DNA from: Inquilinus limosus
GTDB taxonomy: Bacteria; Pseudomonadota; Alphaproteobacteria; DSM-16000; Inquilinaceae
Assembly (NCBI RefSeq): GCF_002195995.1
Contig: NZ_NHON01000040.1
Coordinates: 1-54,269 of the forward strand
Direction: 5' to 3'
DNA: 54,269 bases
Positions within the stretch are counted from its first letter, which is position 1. Every line of letters starts with the position of its first letter. The notes beneath the pieces were generated by a model. It ran no database searches, was not told where the DNA came from, and saw nothing but the letters and a program-made list of their open reading frames with translations. A program made the position numbers and the translations under genes. Shown in pieces: positions 1 to 8,680 of the stretch.

Positions 1-2
1 CC

Positions 3-131
3 CTGATACGACGGGCCGCACCCCGCAACCGACACGCCTTGTGGAACCGCATCGGCTCACTGCTCGACCGTTTCCCACCGCTCGAATGCCAGAACTACAT
101 CCTCAATTCCGGATATCTCGCGCCAACCTAG
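3..131 (+). mobile_element. IS630-family transposase, C-terminal 42 residues (cut by window edge)
   Basis: The reading frame is open from the left edge and ends at a TAG at 129-131. The last 42 residues include WNRIGSLLDRF and ECQNYILNSGY, which resemble the C-terminal tail of IS630/Tc1-type DDE transposases (pattern ALW..IG.LLD.F.P.EC.NY....GY). The catalytic region lies outside the window, so I cannot say whether the element is intact. The next gene begins about 90 bp further on. I did not identify the terminal inverted repeat or the TA target duplication. Family assignment rests on recall of the tail pattern. Confidence 0.72.
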
Positions 132-220
132 GTGGCTAACGCTCTAGCCGCGGAAAATTTGCCGCTCCCATCGCATCGGCGAAGGCGCGCATGCTGCCGC
201 CAGCCGAGGGAGATTCGTCG

Positions 221-622
221 ATGCTCAAGCCCGTGATCGCAGCCGCCGCCATCCTGCTCGCGGCCCTGCCCGCCATGGCCCAGCAGGACTGCCCGGACGA
301 CAGCCAGGCCGGTCTCAACCAATGCGCCGGCGATGCCTACAAGAAGGCCGATGCGGCGCTGAACGCGACCTACAAGCAGATCATGGCGCGACTGAAGGAC
401 AGCGAGGAATCGGCCAAGTCGCTGGTCGCGGCCCAGCGCGCCTGGATCGCCTATCGCGACGCCGAATGCGACTTCATCTCCTCCGGCGTCGAGGGCGGCA
501 GCGCCCGGCCGATGATCGTGGCGCAGTGCCTGGAGCAGCTGACCACCCAGCGCGCCGACGACCTCAAGGCGCTGCTGAGCTGCGAGGAGGGCGACCTGAG
601 CTGCCCGGTGCCGGCACAGTGA
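221..622 (+). CDS. LprI-type (DUF1311) periplasmic lysozyme-inhibitor-like protein
   Basis: The product has 133 residues. Residues 1-20 form a signal peptide (MLKPVIAAAAILLAALPAMA, cleavage before QQ), and the mature part carries six cysteines (24, 35, 83, 103, 121, 128). The core matches the LprI N-terminal pattern: C-rich start, ADAALNATYKQI, then AQRAWIAYRDAEC. Members of this family are secreted or envelope proteins; some inhibit lysozyme, but most are untested. I chose the ATG at 221 because a purine-rich GAGGGAGA lies just upstream and the signal peptide starts there; an in-frame ATG at 191 is possible but would put ten hydrophilic residues before the signal peptide. It stands alone, about 90 bp after the IS630 tail. 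The family call is good; the inhibitory role is inferred. Confidence 0.8.
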   Translation: MLKPVIAAAAILLAALPAMAQQDCPDDSQAGLNQCAGDAYKKADAALNATYKQIMARLKDSEESAKSLVAAQRAWIAYRDAECDFISSGVEGGSARPMIVAQCLEQLTTQRADDLKALLSCEEGDLSCPVPAQ

Positions 623-687
623 CCGCCGCCGCATCCCGCGCCGTGATGGGACCTTGCGGATAGTTCATCAAAAAAGATCGGGTCCCC

Positions 688-715
688 GGGAATAAAGCCG
701 GAGGGCAGGTGTCCC
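688..715 (+). promoter_or_regulatory. Candidate ECF-type promoter for the DUF305-propeller-sigma unit
   Basis: GGGAAT at 688-693 could be a -35 of the GGAA class used by ECF sigma factors; a TGTC at 710-713 lies 16 nt further on and could be the -10. It sits 44 bp before the chosen DUF305 start, so the ECF factor encoded at 2812 could drive its own unit. This is inference from spacing and sequence only; no second copy was found for comparison. Confidence 0.35.
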
Positions 716-758
716 ATCCGTCATGGATGCCACGCCGCCCCTCCCGCCGGAGACCCCG

Positions 759-1265
759 ATGCCGTCCCGTTTCCTTCCCCGCCCGTCGGCGGCCGTCGTC
801 GCCGCCCTGCTGCTCGGGGCCGCCGGAGCCTGGGCTGCCGGGCTTGTGGGCTGGCGTGGCCTTCCGGCGCGAGGGCCGGAGGACGTCCTGGTTCCAATCT
901 GTGGGCTGACATGGCTGTCGCCGCCGGAAGAGCTGCCGTTCGCCCGCGAGAGCGATGTCGCGATGGGCAGAATGATGGCCGCCATGATCATCAAGCCCAC
1001 CGGCGACGTCGATGCCGATTTCGCCGCCATGATGATCCCGCATCACCAGGGCGCGATCGACATGGCCCAGGCCGAGCTGCGCTATGGAAAGAACGAGCAG
1101 CTGCGCCGCATCGCCCAGGAGATCATCGTCGAGCAGCAGCAGGAGATCGCGGCGATGCGCCTGGCGCTGGGCCAGGCGCTGCCGCCCTCCGACCCCGCGC
1201 CCGACCAGATCCCGCCGTCCGCCGGCTCTTCCATGCCGTCCATGACCCTGTCGATGGAGCACTGA
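759..1265 (+). CDS. DUF305 family secreted/membrane-anchored protein
   Basis: The product has 168 residues from the ATG at 759, which is preceded by GGAG at 749-752; an upstream in-frame ATG at 723 would add 12 residues. Residues 10-30 are hydrophobic (signal peptide or anchor). The DUF305 core at about 86-140 holds the hallmark MMIPHHQGAIDMA, with His95-His96, followed by a helical QEIIVEQQQEIAAM segment; the family folds as a ferritin-like helical bundle and often sits in metal (copper) resistance loci. The C-terminus is Met- and Pro-rich (PSMTLSMEH), which would suit copper binding, though this is inference. The stop lies 2 bp before the GTG of the beta-propeller gene, so the two are probably co-transcribed. 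Confidence 0.85.
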   Translation: MPSRFLPRPSAAVVAALLLGAAGAWAAGLVGWRGLPARGPEDVLVPICGLTWLSPPEELPFARESDVAMGRMMAAMIIKPTGDVDADFAAMMIPHHQGAIDMAQAELRYGKNEQLRRIAQEIIVEQQQEIAAMRLALGQALPPSDPAPDQIPPSAGSSMPSMTLSMEH

Positions 1266-1267
1266 CC

Positions 1268-2755
1268 GTGACCCGCACCCTGCTGCTCTCCGCGCTCCTG
1301 GCCGCCTCGGCCGCCACCACGATCATGGCCGCCGCGCCCGCCGCCTTCGCCGGGCAGGTGCCCTTCGCCGCCTCGGACCCCGACATCCCGGTCAGCCACA
1401 GGGACCGGGTCTATGCCGCCGAGCAGTTCTCCAACACCGTCTCGGTCACCGACCCGGCCGACAACAGGCTGCTCGGGGTGATCCGCCTCGGCGACCCGCA
1501 GCCGACCAATTTCAGCCCGCTCTACCGCGGCCAGCTGCTGGTGCACGGCATGGGCTTCTCGCCCGACCACCGCACCCTCGCCGTGGTGTCGATCGGCTCG
1601 AACTCCGTCACCTTCATCGACACCGCGACCAACACGGTGAAGCACACCACCTATATCGGCCGGTCGCCGCACGAGGCGTTCTACACGCCGGACGGCAAGG
1701 AGGTGTGGGTGACGGTGCGCGGCGAGACCTACATCTCGGTGCTCGACGCCAGGACCTATGAGGAGACGACCCGGATCACCGTCCCCGGCGGGCCGGGGAT
1801 GCAGATCTTCTCGCCGGACGGCAAGTACGGCTACATCTGCTCCTCCTTCAACCCGGAGACGGTGGTGGTCTCGGTGGCCGACCGCAAGATCGTCGGCCAT
1901 GTCCGGCAGGCCAGCCCTTTCTGCCCGAACATCGCGGCGACGCCGGACGGCACCCAGGTCTGGTTCACGCTGAAGGACACCGGCAAGGCCCAGGTGTTCG
2001 ACGCCAGGCCGCCCTTCACGCTGCTGACCACGATCGACACCGGGCCGATCACCAACCACGTCAACATCGTCCGCAACAGGAACGGCAGCTTCGCCTATAT
2101 CACCGTCGGCGGGCTGAACCAGGTGCAGGTCTACCGCACCGACGACTTCTCCAGGGTCGCGACCATCCCGGTCGGCAACCTGCCGCACGGCATCTGGCCG
2201 TCGGGCGACGGCAGCCGGGTCTATGTCGGCATCGAGAATGGCGACGAGCTGACCGCGATCGACACACTGACCAACAAAGTGATCGGCTCGGTGCCGATCG
2301 GCCAGGCGCCGCAGGCGGTGAACTATGTGCCCGACGCCGTGCCGGAGGGTGACGGCACCCGGAACCTGCAGCCGCTCGGCGTCGCCGGCCAGACCGCGCA
2401 GCTGTCGATGGTGGCGCTGCAGGACGGCAAGGCCGCGGCCCCGGCGAATGGCCCGGCGCCGACCAGCGTGTCGCTGTTCGACCAGGGGCTGACCCAGGTG
2501 CTGCAGGCCTCGGCCACCGGGCTGCAGCCGAAGCAGCCCTACGTCCTGGCACTGTCCGGCCAGGCCGATGGCGGCGGGCCGCTGGAGCCGCTGGCCGCCT
2601 TCATGACCAACCCGGCCGGCTCCGCCATCGTCAATGCGCTGGGCCCGATCCGGCAGGTGGTGCAAGGTCAGGCGGAGGCAGGGCGGCGCTGGCTGGTGAT
2701 CGCGCCCGGCACCGCTGCACAGGCCGGCGCGCCGGTGCAGATCCAGGCGCAGTGA
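1268..2755 (+). CDS. YVTN-type beta-propeller secreted protein
   Basis: The product has 495 residues from a GTG at 1268, two bases after the DUF305 stop. Residues 1-28 are a signal peptide ending AAPAAFA. The body is built of propeller blades with the typical YVTN cadence, for example NSVTFIDTATNTVKHTTYIG, PDGKEVWVT, DGSRVYVGIENGDELTAIDTLTNKV (in parts), followed by a C-terminal region of about 130 residues rich in Ala/Gln/Pro that is not propeller-like. Such proteins are extracytoplasmic scaffolds; no catalytic motif is visible. Its place between a DUF305 gene and an ECF sigma/anti-sigma pair suggests an envelope-stress or metal-response unit. The stop is 56 bp before the sigma factor start. 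Confidence 0.82.
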   Translation: MTRTLLLSALLAASAATTIMAAAPAAFAGQVPFAASDPDIPVSHRDRVYAAEQFSNTVSVTDPADNRLLGVIRLGDPQPTNFSPLYRGQLLVHGMGFSPDHRTLAVVSIGSNSVTFIDTATNTVKHTTYIGRSPHEAFYTPDGKEVWVTVRGETYISVLDARTYEETTRITVPGGPGMQIFSPDGKYGYICSSFNPETVVVSVADRKIVGHVRQASPFCPNIAATPDGTQVWFTLKDTGKAQVFDARPPFTLLTTIDTGPITNHVNIVRNRNGSFAYITVGGLNQVQVYRTDDFSRVATIPVGNLPHGIWPSGDGSRVYVGIENGDELTAIDTLTNKVIGSVPIGQAPQAVNYVPDAVPEGDGTRNLQPLGVAGQTAQLSMVALQDGKAAAPANGPAPTSVSLFDQGLTQVLQASATGLQPKQPYVLALSGQADGGGPLEPLAAFMTNPAGSAIVNALGPIRQVVQGQAEAGRRWLVIAPGTAAQAGAPVQIQAQ

Positions 2756-2811
2756 ACGGAGCCTCCCGCGCCGGCCTCGGCGGCGGCGGGAGATCGAGAG
2801 GCGATCGGGCC

Positions 2812-3354
2812 ATGAAGGACATGATGCTCCTGGTCGAACCGCTGATCCCGGCGCTGCGGCGCTACGCCCGGTCGCTGATGCGGGCCGACGCCGCCGGGGC
2901 GGACGACCTGGTGCAGGACTGCCTGGAGCGGGCGATCACCCGCTGGCACCAGCGCCGCACCGACGGCGACGCCCGGACCTGGCTGTTCAGCATCCTGCAC
3001 AACCTCGCGGTCAACCGGATGCGGCAGCGCGCCCGCCGCGGCCGGGACGTGCCGATCGAGGACGCGGCGGAGGCCGCCACCGCCCGCCCGCCGACGCAGG
3101 AGGCCGGGCTGCGCCACCGCGAGCTGCTGCAGGCGCTGGACCAGCTGCCGGAGGAGCAGCGCAGCGTGCTGCTGCTGGTCTCGGTCGAGGACCTGTCCTA
3201 TGCCGAGGCGGCCAAGGTGCTGGATGTGCCGATCGGCACCGTCATGTCTCGCCTCTCCCGCGGGCGGGAGCGGCTGCTGCGGATCATGGAAGACGCAGAG
3301 GCCTCAGGCCGGCCCGCGACCCTGCGCCCCCCGAGCTTGCGGAGCGTGAAATGA
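2812..3354 (+). CDS. ECF-subfamily RNA polymerase sigma factor
   Basis: The product has 180 residues from ATG 2812, with GAGAGGCGATC before it. Region 2 spans about residues 12-75 (YARSLMRADAAGADDLVQDC, then RTWLFSILHNLAVNRMRQ), and region 4 about 105-160 (LDQLPEEQRSVLLLVSVEDLSYAEAAKVLDVPIGTV in pieces, ending MSRLSRGRERL). There is no region 3, as expected for an ECF (group 4) sigma. It directs RNA polymerase to a small regulon and is normally held inactive by the product of the next gene, with which it overlaps by ATGA (3351-3354). The target promoter may be the GGGAAT site at 688. An upstream GTG at 2752 overlapping the previous stop is a less likely start. Confidence 0.93.
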   Translation: MKDMMLLVEPLIPALRRYARSLMRADAAGADDLVQDCLERAITRWHQRRTDGDARTWLFSILHNLAVNRMRQRARRGRDVPIEDAAEAATARPPTQEAGLRHRELLQALDQLPEEQRSVLLLVSVEDLSYAEAAKVLDVPIGTVMSRLSRGRERLLRIMEDAEASGRPATLRPPSLRSVK

Positions 3355-4133
3355 GTCTCCCGATCACCGAGGACGACCTGCACGGCTATGTCGACCGGGT
3401 GCTGGCGCCGGAGCGCCGGGCCGAGGTCGAGGCCTATCTGGCCGAGCATCCGGAGGTGGCGCACCGGGTCGCAGGCTATGCCGCGCAGCGCGACGGCCTG
3501 CGCCAGGCGCTGGGGCCGGTGGCGGAGGAGCCGGTGCCGCCGCAGCTGTCGCTGGCCCGGATGATCGAGGCCCGGCGGCGGCCGTCGTCCTGGGGCCGGC
3601 CCTGGATAGCCGCCGCGGCGGCGGTGCTGCTGCTGGCCATCGGCGGGGCCGGCGGCTGGACCTGGCGTGGCCTGGCCGAGCCGGCGCGGGCCGGCATCGC
3701 CGCTTTGGCCCGGGAGGGGGCCGAGAACTACGCCGTCTACGCCGCCGACCATACCCGCGCGGTCGAGCTCGGCGCCGCCGACCGGACGCAGCTGGTCGGA
3801 TGGCTGTCGGACCGGCTGCGGCGGCCGATCGCGGTGCCCGACCTGACCCAGGCGGGCTACCGCTTCATGGGCGGTCGGCTGGTGGCGACCGCGCACGGCC
3901 CGGCCGGGCTGCTGATGTATGACGACGATCGCGGCACGCGCCTGGCCATGCTGGTGCGGCCGATGGACATCGAGGGCGACACGCCGATGTCGGAGCACAG
4001 CAGCGGTGGCGTCTCCGGCCTTGCCTGGGCCGACCAGGGCCTCGGCTACACCCTGGTCGGCGACACGCCGGCCGCGGTGCTGCACCCTCTGGCCGACGAG
4101 GCGCGCCGGCAGATCCGCGCCGGCGAGACCTGA
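3351..4133 (+). CDS. Transmembrane anti-sigma factor
   Basis: The product has 260 residues, starting in a 4-bp ATGA overlap with the ECF sigma gene, which implies translational coupling. Residues 1-80 are a helical cytoplasmic domain (ITEDDLHGYVDRVLAPERRAEVEAYLAEHPE), the part expected to bind the sigma factor. One membrane segment follows at about 84-103. The rest is a periplasmic domain ending QADEARRQIRAGE-like (LADEARRQIRAGET). I see no HxxxCxxC zinc motif, so it is not a ZAS-type factor. The same architecture is common as COG5662 in alphaproteobacteria. It ends 4 bp before the convergent ruvX stop. Confidence 0.88.
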   Translation: MSLPITEDDLHGYVDRVLAPERRAEVEAYLAEHPEVAHRVAGYAAQRDGLRQALGPVAEEPVPPQLSLARMIEARRRPSSWGRPWIAAAAAVLLLAIGGAGGWTWRGLAEPARAGIAALAREGAENYAVYAADHTRAVELGAADRTQLVGWLSDRLRRPIAVPDLTQAGYRFMGGRLVATAHGPAGLLMYDDDRGTRLAMLVRPMDIEGDTPMSEHSSGGVSGLAWADQGLGYTLVGDTPAAVLHPLADEARRQIRAGET

Positions 4134-4137
4134 GCGG

Positions 4138-4623
4138 TCAGCCGACCGGCGGCAGCGGGGCGCCGAACTGCAGCGCGTCCAGCGCGCCCTGCAGGATCCA
4201 GGCGGCGGCGGCGGTGTCGACGGCCTTGGCCCGCTTCTTCCGGGTGACGTCGAACTCGATCATCTGGCGCTGCACCGCCATGGTCGACAGCCGCTCGTCC
4301 CAGAAGGCGATCGGCAGGTCGCGCAGCTTCAGCAGGTCCTTGGCGAAGGCGCGCACCGACTGGCAGCGCGGCCCCTCGCTGCCATCCATGTTGACCGGCA
4401 GGCCGATCACCAGCGCGGCGACGCCGCGGTCGTCGACGATGCGCAGCAGCTCCTGCGCATCCGGGGTGAATTTGGTGCGGCGGATGGTGCCGATCGGCGA
4501 GGCCAGCGACAGGCCGGGGTCGGACACCGCCATGCCGATGGTCTTCTCCCCGAGATCCAGGCCGATCAGCCGCCCGCCGGGGGGCAGCAGGGGCTTCAGG
4601 TCGCGAAGATTGCAGACCGCCAT
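4138..4623 (-). CDS. ruvX: Putative pre-16S rRNA nuclease / Holliday junction resolvase RuvX (YqgF)
   Basis: The product has 161 residues. The RNase H-like fold motifs are in order: GLDLGEKTIGMAVSDP (Asp23), LVIGLPVNMDGSEG (about 71-84), WDERLST (Glu110) and VDTAAAAWIL (Asp136); these acids form the metal site. The family matures the 5' end of 16S rRNA in E. coli and was earlier proposed as a junction resolvase. The ATG at 4623 is chosen because it gives the normal family length; the frame stays open further upstream into gatC. It is divergent from gatC, with about 100 bp between the starts, an arrangement common in alphaproteobacteria. Confidence 0.93.
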   Translation of the reverse strand: MAVCNLRDLKPLLPPGGRLIGLDLGEKTIGMAVSDPGLSLASPIGTIRRTKFTPDAQELLRIVDDRGVAALVIGLPVNMDGSEGPRCQSVRAFAKDLLKLRDLPIAFWDERLSTMAVQRQMIEFDVTRKKRAKAVDTAAAAWILQGALDALQFGAPLPPVG

Positions 4624-4725
4624 ATCGGGTGTTACCTTCCGCGCCGTTTTCCGTCGGCCGTCCCCCGCGGTTCCGGCCCCATGCCGGCCCGGGGCGGCCT
4701 CACGATCCCCGGAGATGACTACGAC

Positions 4726-5013
4726 ATGTCGCTCGACAGAGCCACCGTCGCGAAGATCGCGCATCTGGCCCGCATCCGCCTCGACGAGGCGGAGCTCGAT
4801 TCCATGACCGGCGAGTTGTCCGGCATCCTGGACTTCGTGGAGCAACTGGCCGAGGTGAACACCGACGGGGTCGAGCCGATGACCAGCGTGGCGCAGCAGG
4901 GCCTGCGCCGCCGGGCGGACGAGGTGACCGACGGCGGCTATCCCGAGAAGGTTCTGGCCAACGCGCCCTCGGCCAAGGCCGGGTTCTTCACCGTGCCGAA
5001 GGTGGTCGAGTGA
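4726..5013 (+). CDS. gatC: Asp/Glu-tRNA(Asn/Gln) amidotransferase subunit C
   Basis: The product has 95 residues, the usual GatC length. It begins [19 protein letters not shown] and carries [20 protein letters not shown] and the C-terminal extended arm that wraps around GatA ([10 protein letters not shown]-like: [18 protein letters not shown]). GatC stabilises the GatA-GatB interface in GatCAB, which converts Glu-tRNA(Gln) and/or Asp-tRNA(Asn) to the amidated forms. GGAGA lies about 10 bp upstream of ATG 4726. The stop overlaps the gatA start (TGATG at 5011-5015), so the two are translationally coupled. gatB is not adjacent but lies 7.7 kb downstream. Confidence 0.95.
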   Translation: MSLDRATVAKIAHLARIRLDEAELDSMTGELSGILDFVEQLAEVNTDGVEPMTSVAQQGLRRRADEVTDGGYPEKVLANAPSAKAGFFTVPKVVE

Positions 5014-6488
5014 TGTCGAAGCCGACCCATCTGACCCTGGCCGGCGCGCGCGACGCGCTGAAGAAGCGCGAGATCTCCTCGGTCGAGCTGACCACGGCGC
5101 ATGTCGCCGCGATGGAGAGCCTGCGCGGGCTCAACGCCTTCGTTACCGAGACGCCGGACAAGGCGATCGAGATGGCCAAGGCCTCCGACGCCAAGCTCGC
5201 CCGCGGCGAGGGTGGTCCCCTCGAGGGCCTGCCGATCGCCATTAAAGACCTGTTCTGCACCGAGGGCGTGCGCACCACCGCCGGCAGCGCCATCCTCGGC
5301 AATTTCGTGCCGCCCTATGAATCGACCGTCACCAGCCATCTGTGGCGCGACGGCGCGGTGATGCTGGGCAAGCTGAACATGGACGAGTTCGCCATGGGCT
5401 CGGCCAACATCACCTCGGCCTATGGCAACGTCGAGAACCCCTGGCGGCGGCAGGATGGCAGCAACGCCAAGCTGGTGCCGGGCGGCTCCTCCGGCGGCTC
5501 CGCGGCCTCGGTTGCGGCCCGCATCACCCTGGCAGCCACCGGCACCGACACCGGCGGGTCGATCCGCCAGCCGGCCGCCTTCACCGGCATCGTCGGCATC
5601 AAGCCGACCTATGGCCGCTGCTCGCGCTGGGGCGTGGTCGCTTTCGCCTCCTCGCTCGACCAGGCCGGGCCGATGGCGCGGACCGTGCGCGACGCGGCGA
5701 TCATGCTGCGCTCGATGGCCGGCTTCGACCCGAAGGATTCGACCAGTGTCGACATGGCGGTGCCGGATTTCGAGGCGGCGCTGACCGGCGACATCCGCGG
5801 CCTGAAGGTCGGCATTCCGAAGGAATACCGGGTCGACGGCATGCCGGCGGAGATCGAGCGCGTCTGGCAGCAGGGCGCCGACTGGCTGCGCGCGGCGGGG
5901 GCCGAGATCGTCGAGGTCTCGCTGCCGCACACCAAATACGCGCTGCCGACCTACTACATCGTCGCCCCGGCCGAGGCGTCGTCCAACCTGGCGCGCTATG
6001 ACGGCGTGCGCTACGGCCTGCGCGAGACCGGCGGGTCCCTGAACGAGCTGTACGAGAACACCCGCGCCGCCGGCTTCGGCCGCGAGGTGAAGCGCCGGGT
6101 GATGATCGGCACCTATGTGCTGTCGGCCGGCTATTACGACGCCTACTACACCAAGGCGCAGAAGCTGCGGACGCTGATCGCCCGCGACTTCACCGAGGCG
6201 TACAAGCAGTGCGACGTGATCCTGACGCCGACCGCGCCGTCCACCGCCTTCGCCATCGGCGAGAAGCAGGACGACCCGATCGCGATGTACCTCAACGACG
6301 TGTTCACCGTGCCGGCGTCGCTGGCCGGGCTGCCCGGCCTGTCGGTGCCGGCCGGCCTGGGCGATGACGGGCTGCCGCTCGGGCTGCAGCTGCTCGGCCG
6401 GCCCTTCGACGAGGAGACGGTGCTGCGCGTCGCCGGGGTGATGGAGCGGGCGGCCGGCTTCACCGCTCTGCCGCAGTCCATCTCCTAA
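5013..6488 (+). CDS. gatA: Asp/Glu-tRNA(Asn/Gln) amidotransferase subunit A (glutaminase)
   Basis: The product has 491 residues. It is an amidase-signature enzyme: Lys78 (LPIAIKDLF), cis-Ser159 in [10 protein letters not shown] and nucleophile Ser183 in [11 protein letters not shown] form the Ser-cisSer-Lys triad that releases ammonia from glutamine for GatB. The C-terminal half has the typical [19 protein letters not shown] stretch. The start is the ATG at 5013, overlapping the gatC stop; a GTG one codon earlier is also possible. A GNAT gene follows after 17 bp. GatCAB is essential in bacteria lacking GlnRS or AsnRS. Confidence 0.96.
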   Translation: MSKPTHLTLAGARDALKKREISSVELTTAHVAAMESLRGLNAFVTETPDKAIEMAKASDAKLARGEGGPLEGLPIAIKDLFCTEGVRTTAGSAILGNFVPPYESTVTSHLWRDGAVMLGKLNMDEFAMGSANITSAYGNVENPWRRQDGSNAKLVPGGSSGGSAASVAARITLAATGTDTGGSIRQPAAFTGIVGIKPTYGRCSRWGVVAFASSLDQAGPMARTVRDAAIMLRSMAGFDPKDSTSVDMAVPDFEAALTGDIRGLKVGIPKEYRVDGMPAEIERVWQQGADWLRAAGAEIVEVSLPHTKYALPTYYIVAPAEASSNLARYDGVRYGLRETGGSLNELYENTRAAGFGREVKRRVMIGTYVLSAGYYDAYYTKAQKLRTLIARDFTEAYKQCDVILTPTAPSTAFAIGEKQDDPIAMYLNDVFTVPASLAGLPGLSVPAGLGDDGLPLGLQLLGRPFDEETVLRVAGVMERAAGFTALPQSIS

Positions 6489-6505
6489 GGCGGGGGCTCC
6501 CGACC

Positions 6506-7003
6506 GTGACAGGCTTCGTCATCCGCCGGCTCGGCCTCGCGGATGCCGCGGCCTACCGCGAGATCCGGCTGGAGGGGTTGGAGCGCCACCCCGAGGCGTT
6601 CGGCTCCACCTACGAGACCGAAGCCGCACTGTCGCTGGAGGATTTCGGCCGGCGCGTCGCCGAGGTGGCCACCTTCGCCGCCGAGCGCGATGGCCGGCTG
6701 CTCGGCCTCGCCGGGCTGGCGCGCGAGAGCACGCCCAAGCGCCGGCATCGCGGCACGCTGGTGCGGATGTATGTGCGGCCCGACGGGCGCGGCGCCGGCG
6801 CCGCCGATGCGCTGGTCGAGGCCGTGCTGGACCACGCCCGGGCCGAGGGGCTCGACTCCGTCATCCTGGCCGTGACGGTCGGCAACCAGGCGGCCGGGCG
6901 GCTCTACGACCGGCACGGCTTCACCGTCTATGGCGTGGAGCCGGGGGCGCTGCGGGTCGGCGACCGATCCTACGACGACGAGCTGCGCATTCGCTTCCTG
7001 TAA
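6506..7003 (+). CDS. GNAT-family N-acetyltransferase
   Basis: The product has 165 residues from a GTG at 6506. The acetyl-CoA binding motif A is visible as LVRMYVRPDGRGAGAADALVEAVL (about residues 86-109; R-G-x-G-A variant), and motif B as GNQAAGRLYDRHGFTVYGVE (about 128-147). The family transfers an acetyl group from acetyl-CoA to an amine; the substrate is not evident. It is 17 bp after gatA and probably co-transcribed. In many alphaproteobacteria a GNAT gene sits between gatA and gatB, so it is likely part of the ancestral gat cluster. Confidence 0.88.
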   Translation: MTGFVIRRLGLADAAAYREIRLEGLERHPEAFGSTYETEAALSLEDFGRRVAEVATFAAERDGRLLGLAGLARESTPKRRHRGTLVRMYVRPDGRGAGAADALVEAVLDHARAEGLDSVILAVTVGNQAAGRLYDRHGFTVYGVEPGALRVGDRSYDDELRIRFL

Positions 7004-7032
7004 CGCTCAAGTGCGATATCGCAAAGCTCAAG

Positions 7033-7095
7033 CCGTCATGGCGAGCCCACGAGGGGCGTGGCCATCCAGCGGCTCGATCTCTGGATGGCCCCATC
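7033..7095 (+). repeat. Remnant of a palindromic intergenic repeat
   Basis: CCGTCATGGCGAGC at 7033-7046 followed by GGCCATCCAG (7060-7069) and CTGGATGGCC (7081-7090) looks like one arm and the centre of a 'GTCATGGCGAGC...CTGGATGGCC...' type palindrome whose right arm has decayed; a CGGTCATGG at 7143-7151 may be its far end. It fills most of the 199-bp gap between the GNAT and methyltransferase genes. A separate 12-bp palindrome TGCGATATCGCA is at 7012-7023. Confidence 0.5.
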
Positions 7096-7202
7096 TAGAC
7101 TGAAGGGGAGGCGCTGCTCCGCGTCGCTCCGTCGTCTTCGGACGGTCATGGAAAGCTGCTATGCCGGCGCCGGGAAGGGGCATCAGCCCGAGGAGGCCGG
7201 CC

Positions 7203-8003
7203 ATGACCACGATTCCCTATATGCCGCGACGGTTCCGCACCGCGGCCGCGCATTACCTGCAGGGCCGGCCGCCCTATGCCGCCGGCCTGTTCCTGCGGAT
7301 CGCCCGGACCTGCGGCCTCGATCGTGATCACCGGGTGATGGATCTCGGCTGCGGGCCGGGGCAGATCGCGGTGGCCCTGGCGCCTTTCGCCGGCGAGGTC
7401 GTCGGCATCGATCCGGAGCCGGAGATGCTGGCCGTGGCGGCGGAGGCCGCGGCGCGGGCCGGCGTCTGGGTCGCCTGGCAGCAGGGCAGCTCCTACGATC
7501 TGGGGCCGCAGCTCGGGGCGTTCCGGCTGGTGACCATGGGCCGGTCCTTCCACTGGATGGACCGGATGGAGACGCTGCGCCGGCTCGACGGGATGCTCGA
7601 TCCCGGCGGCGCGGTGGTGCTGATCCATGACGACCATCCGAAGGTGCCGGACAATCGCTGGGTGAAACCCTATCGCGAGTTGCTGGAGCGCTATTCCGAG
7701 GACGATGTCGGCCGGCAGATCCGCAAGTCGCCGGACTGGCTGAACCACACGGCCGTGCTGCTGGGCTCGCCTTTCAGCCGGCTGGAGGAGGTCGCGGTGA
7801 TCGAGCGCCGGCGGATCCCGGCGGACTCGCTGATCGACCGGGCCCTGTCGATGTCGAGCGTGATGTCGGGGACGATCGGCGACCGGGTCGAGGCGCTGAT
7901 CGCCGAGATCGAGGGGCTGACGGCAGAATACGAGGCCGACGGCACGCTGGGCGAGGTCGTCACCTCCACCGCGCTGATCGCGCGCCGGCCGGAGTCCGAC
8001 TGA
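7203..8003 (+). CDS. Class I SAM-dependent methyltransferase
   Basis: The product has 266 residues from ATG 7203, preceded by CGAGGAGGCC. Motif I is VMDLGCGPGQIAVALAPF (about residues 45-62), followed by the acidic post-I position VVGIDPEPEM (67-75) and a Methyltransf_11-like region with RSFHWMDRMETLRRLDGML. The FHWMD sequence is typical of the UbiE/trans-aconitate-type group of small-molecule methyltransferases. The substrate cannot be deduced. It is monocistronic by spacing (about 200 bp before, 98 bp after). Confidence 0.85.
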   Translation: MTTIPYMPRRFRTAAAHYLQGRPPYAAGLFLRIARTCGLDRDHRVMDLGCGPGQIAVALAPFAGEVVGIDPEPEMLAVAAEAAARAGVWVAWQQGSSYDLGPQLGAFRLVTMGRSFHWMDRMETLRRLDGMLDPGGAVVLIHDDHPKVPDNRWVKPYRELLERYSEDDVGRQIRKSPDWLNHTAVLLGSPFSRLEEVAVIERRRIPADSLIDRALSMSSVMSGTIGDRVEALIAEIEGLTAEYEADGTLGEVVTSTALIARRPESD

Positions 8004-8101
8004 ACCGACCGGCTGAAGCGGGCCTGCACGCTTGCTTCGGCAGCGCGGCCGTCGCAAAGATCGCGGCTCATTGTTCCATCTGCCCCCGACGGGAGAGTGC
8101 C

Positions 8102-8668
8102 GTGCCTTTGAAGCTCCACACCGTGATCTGCAGCACTCGGCCGGCCCGCATCGGGCCGGTGGTCGCCTCCTGGTTCCAGGAGATCGCCGCCGCGCATGGC
8201 AAGTTCGACGCCACGCTGGTCGACCTGAAGGATTTCGACCTGCCGGTGTTCGACGAGCCGGAGCATCCCCGGCTGCAGCACTATGTGCACGAGCACACCA
8301 AGCGGTGGAGCGCCAGCGTCAGCGCCGCCGACGCCTTCGTCTTCGTCACGCCGGAGTACAATTTCGGCCCGCCGCCGGCGCTGCTGAACGCGCTGAACTA
8401 CCTGTACCTGGAATGGAACTACAAGCCGGCCGGCTTCGTCAGCTATGGCGGCGCATCCGGCGGCATGCGCGCTGTCCAGGCCGAGAAGCTGACCCTGACC
8501 ACGCTGAAGGTGGTGCCGCTGACCGAGGCGGTGGCGATCCCGATGGCCTGGAATTCGCTGGCCGACGGCAAGCTCACCGTCCCCGAGGCCCAGGCCAAGG
8601 CCGCGACCGGAATGCTGGACGAGCTGGCCCGCTGGGCCGAGGCGCTGAAGCCGCTGCGGGCGAAGTAA
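8102..8668 (+). CDS. NAD(P)H-dependent FMN reductase (flavodoxin-fold)
   Basis: The product has 188 residues from a GTG at 8102 with GGGAGAG upstream. The flavodoxin-like fold of the NADPH-dependent FMN reductase family shows as the N-terminal phosphate loop CSTRPARIGPVVASWF (about residues 9-26), the FVFVTPEYNFGPPPALLNALNYLYLEW segment (around 79-105) that packs on the isoalloxazine, and GFVSYGGASGGMRA. Relatives include ChrR/YieF quinone reductases and azoreductases. The electron acceptor is not predictable. A multi-hairpin repeat follows directly. Confidence 0.88.
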   Translation: MPLKLHTVICSTRPARIGPVVASWFQEIAAAHGKFDATLVDLKDFDLPVFDEPEHPRLQHYVHEHTKRWSASVSAADAFVFVTPEYNFGPPPALLNALNYLYLEWNYKPAGFVSYGGASGGMRAVQAEKLTLTTLKVVPLTEAVAIPMAWNSLADGKLTVPEAQAKAATGMLDELARWAEALKPLRAK

Positions 8669-8680
8669 GGGCCGGAGCCA

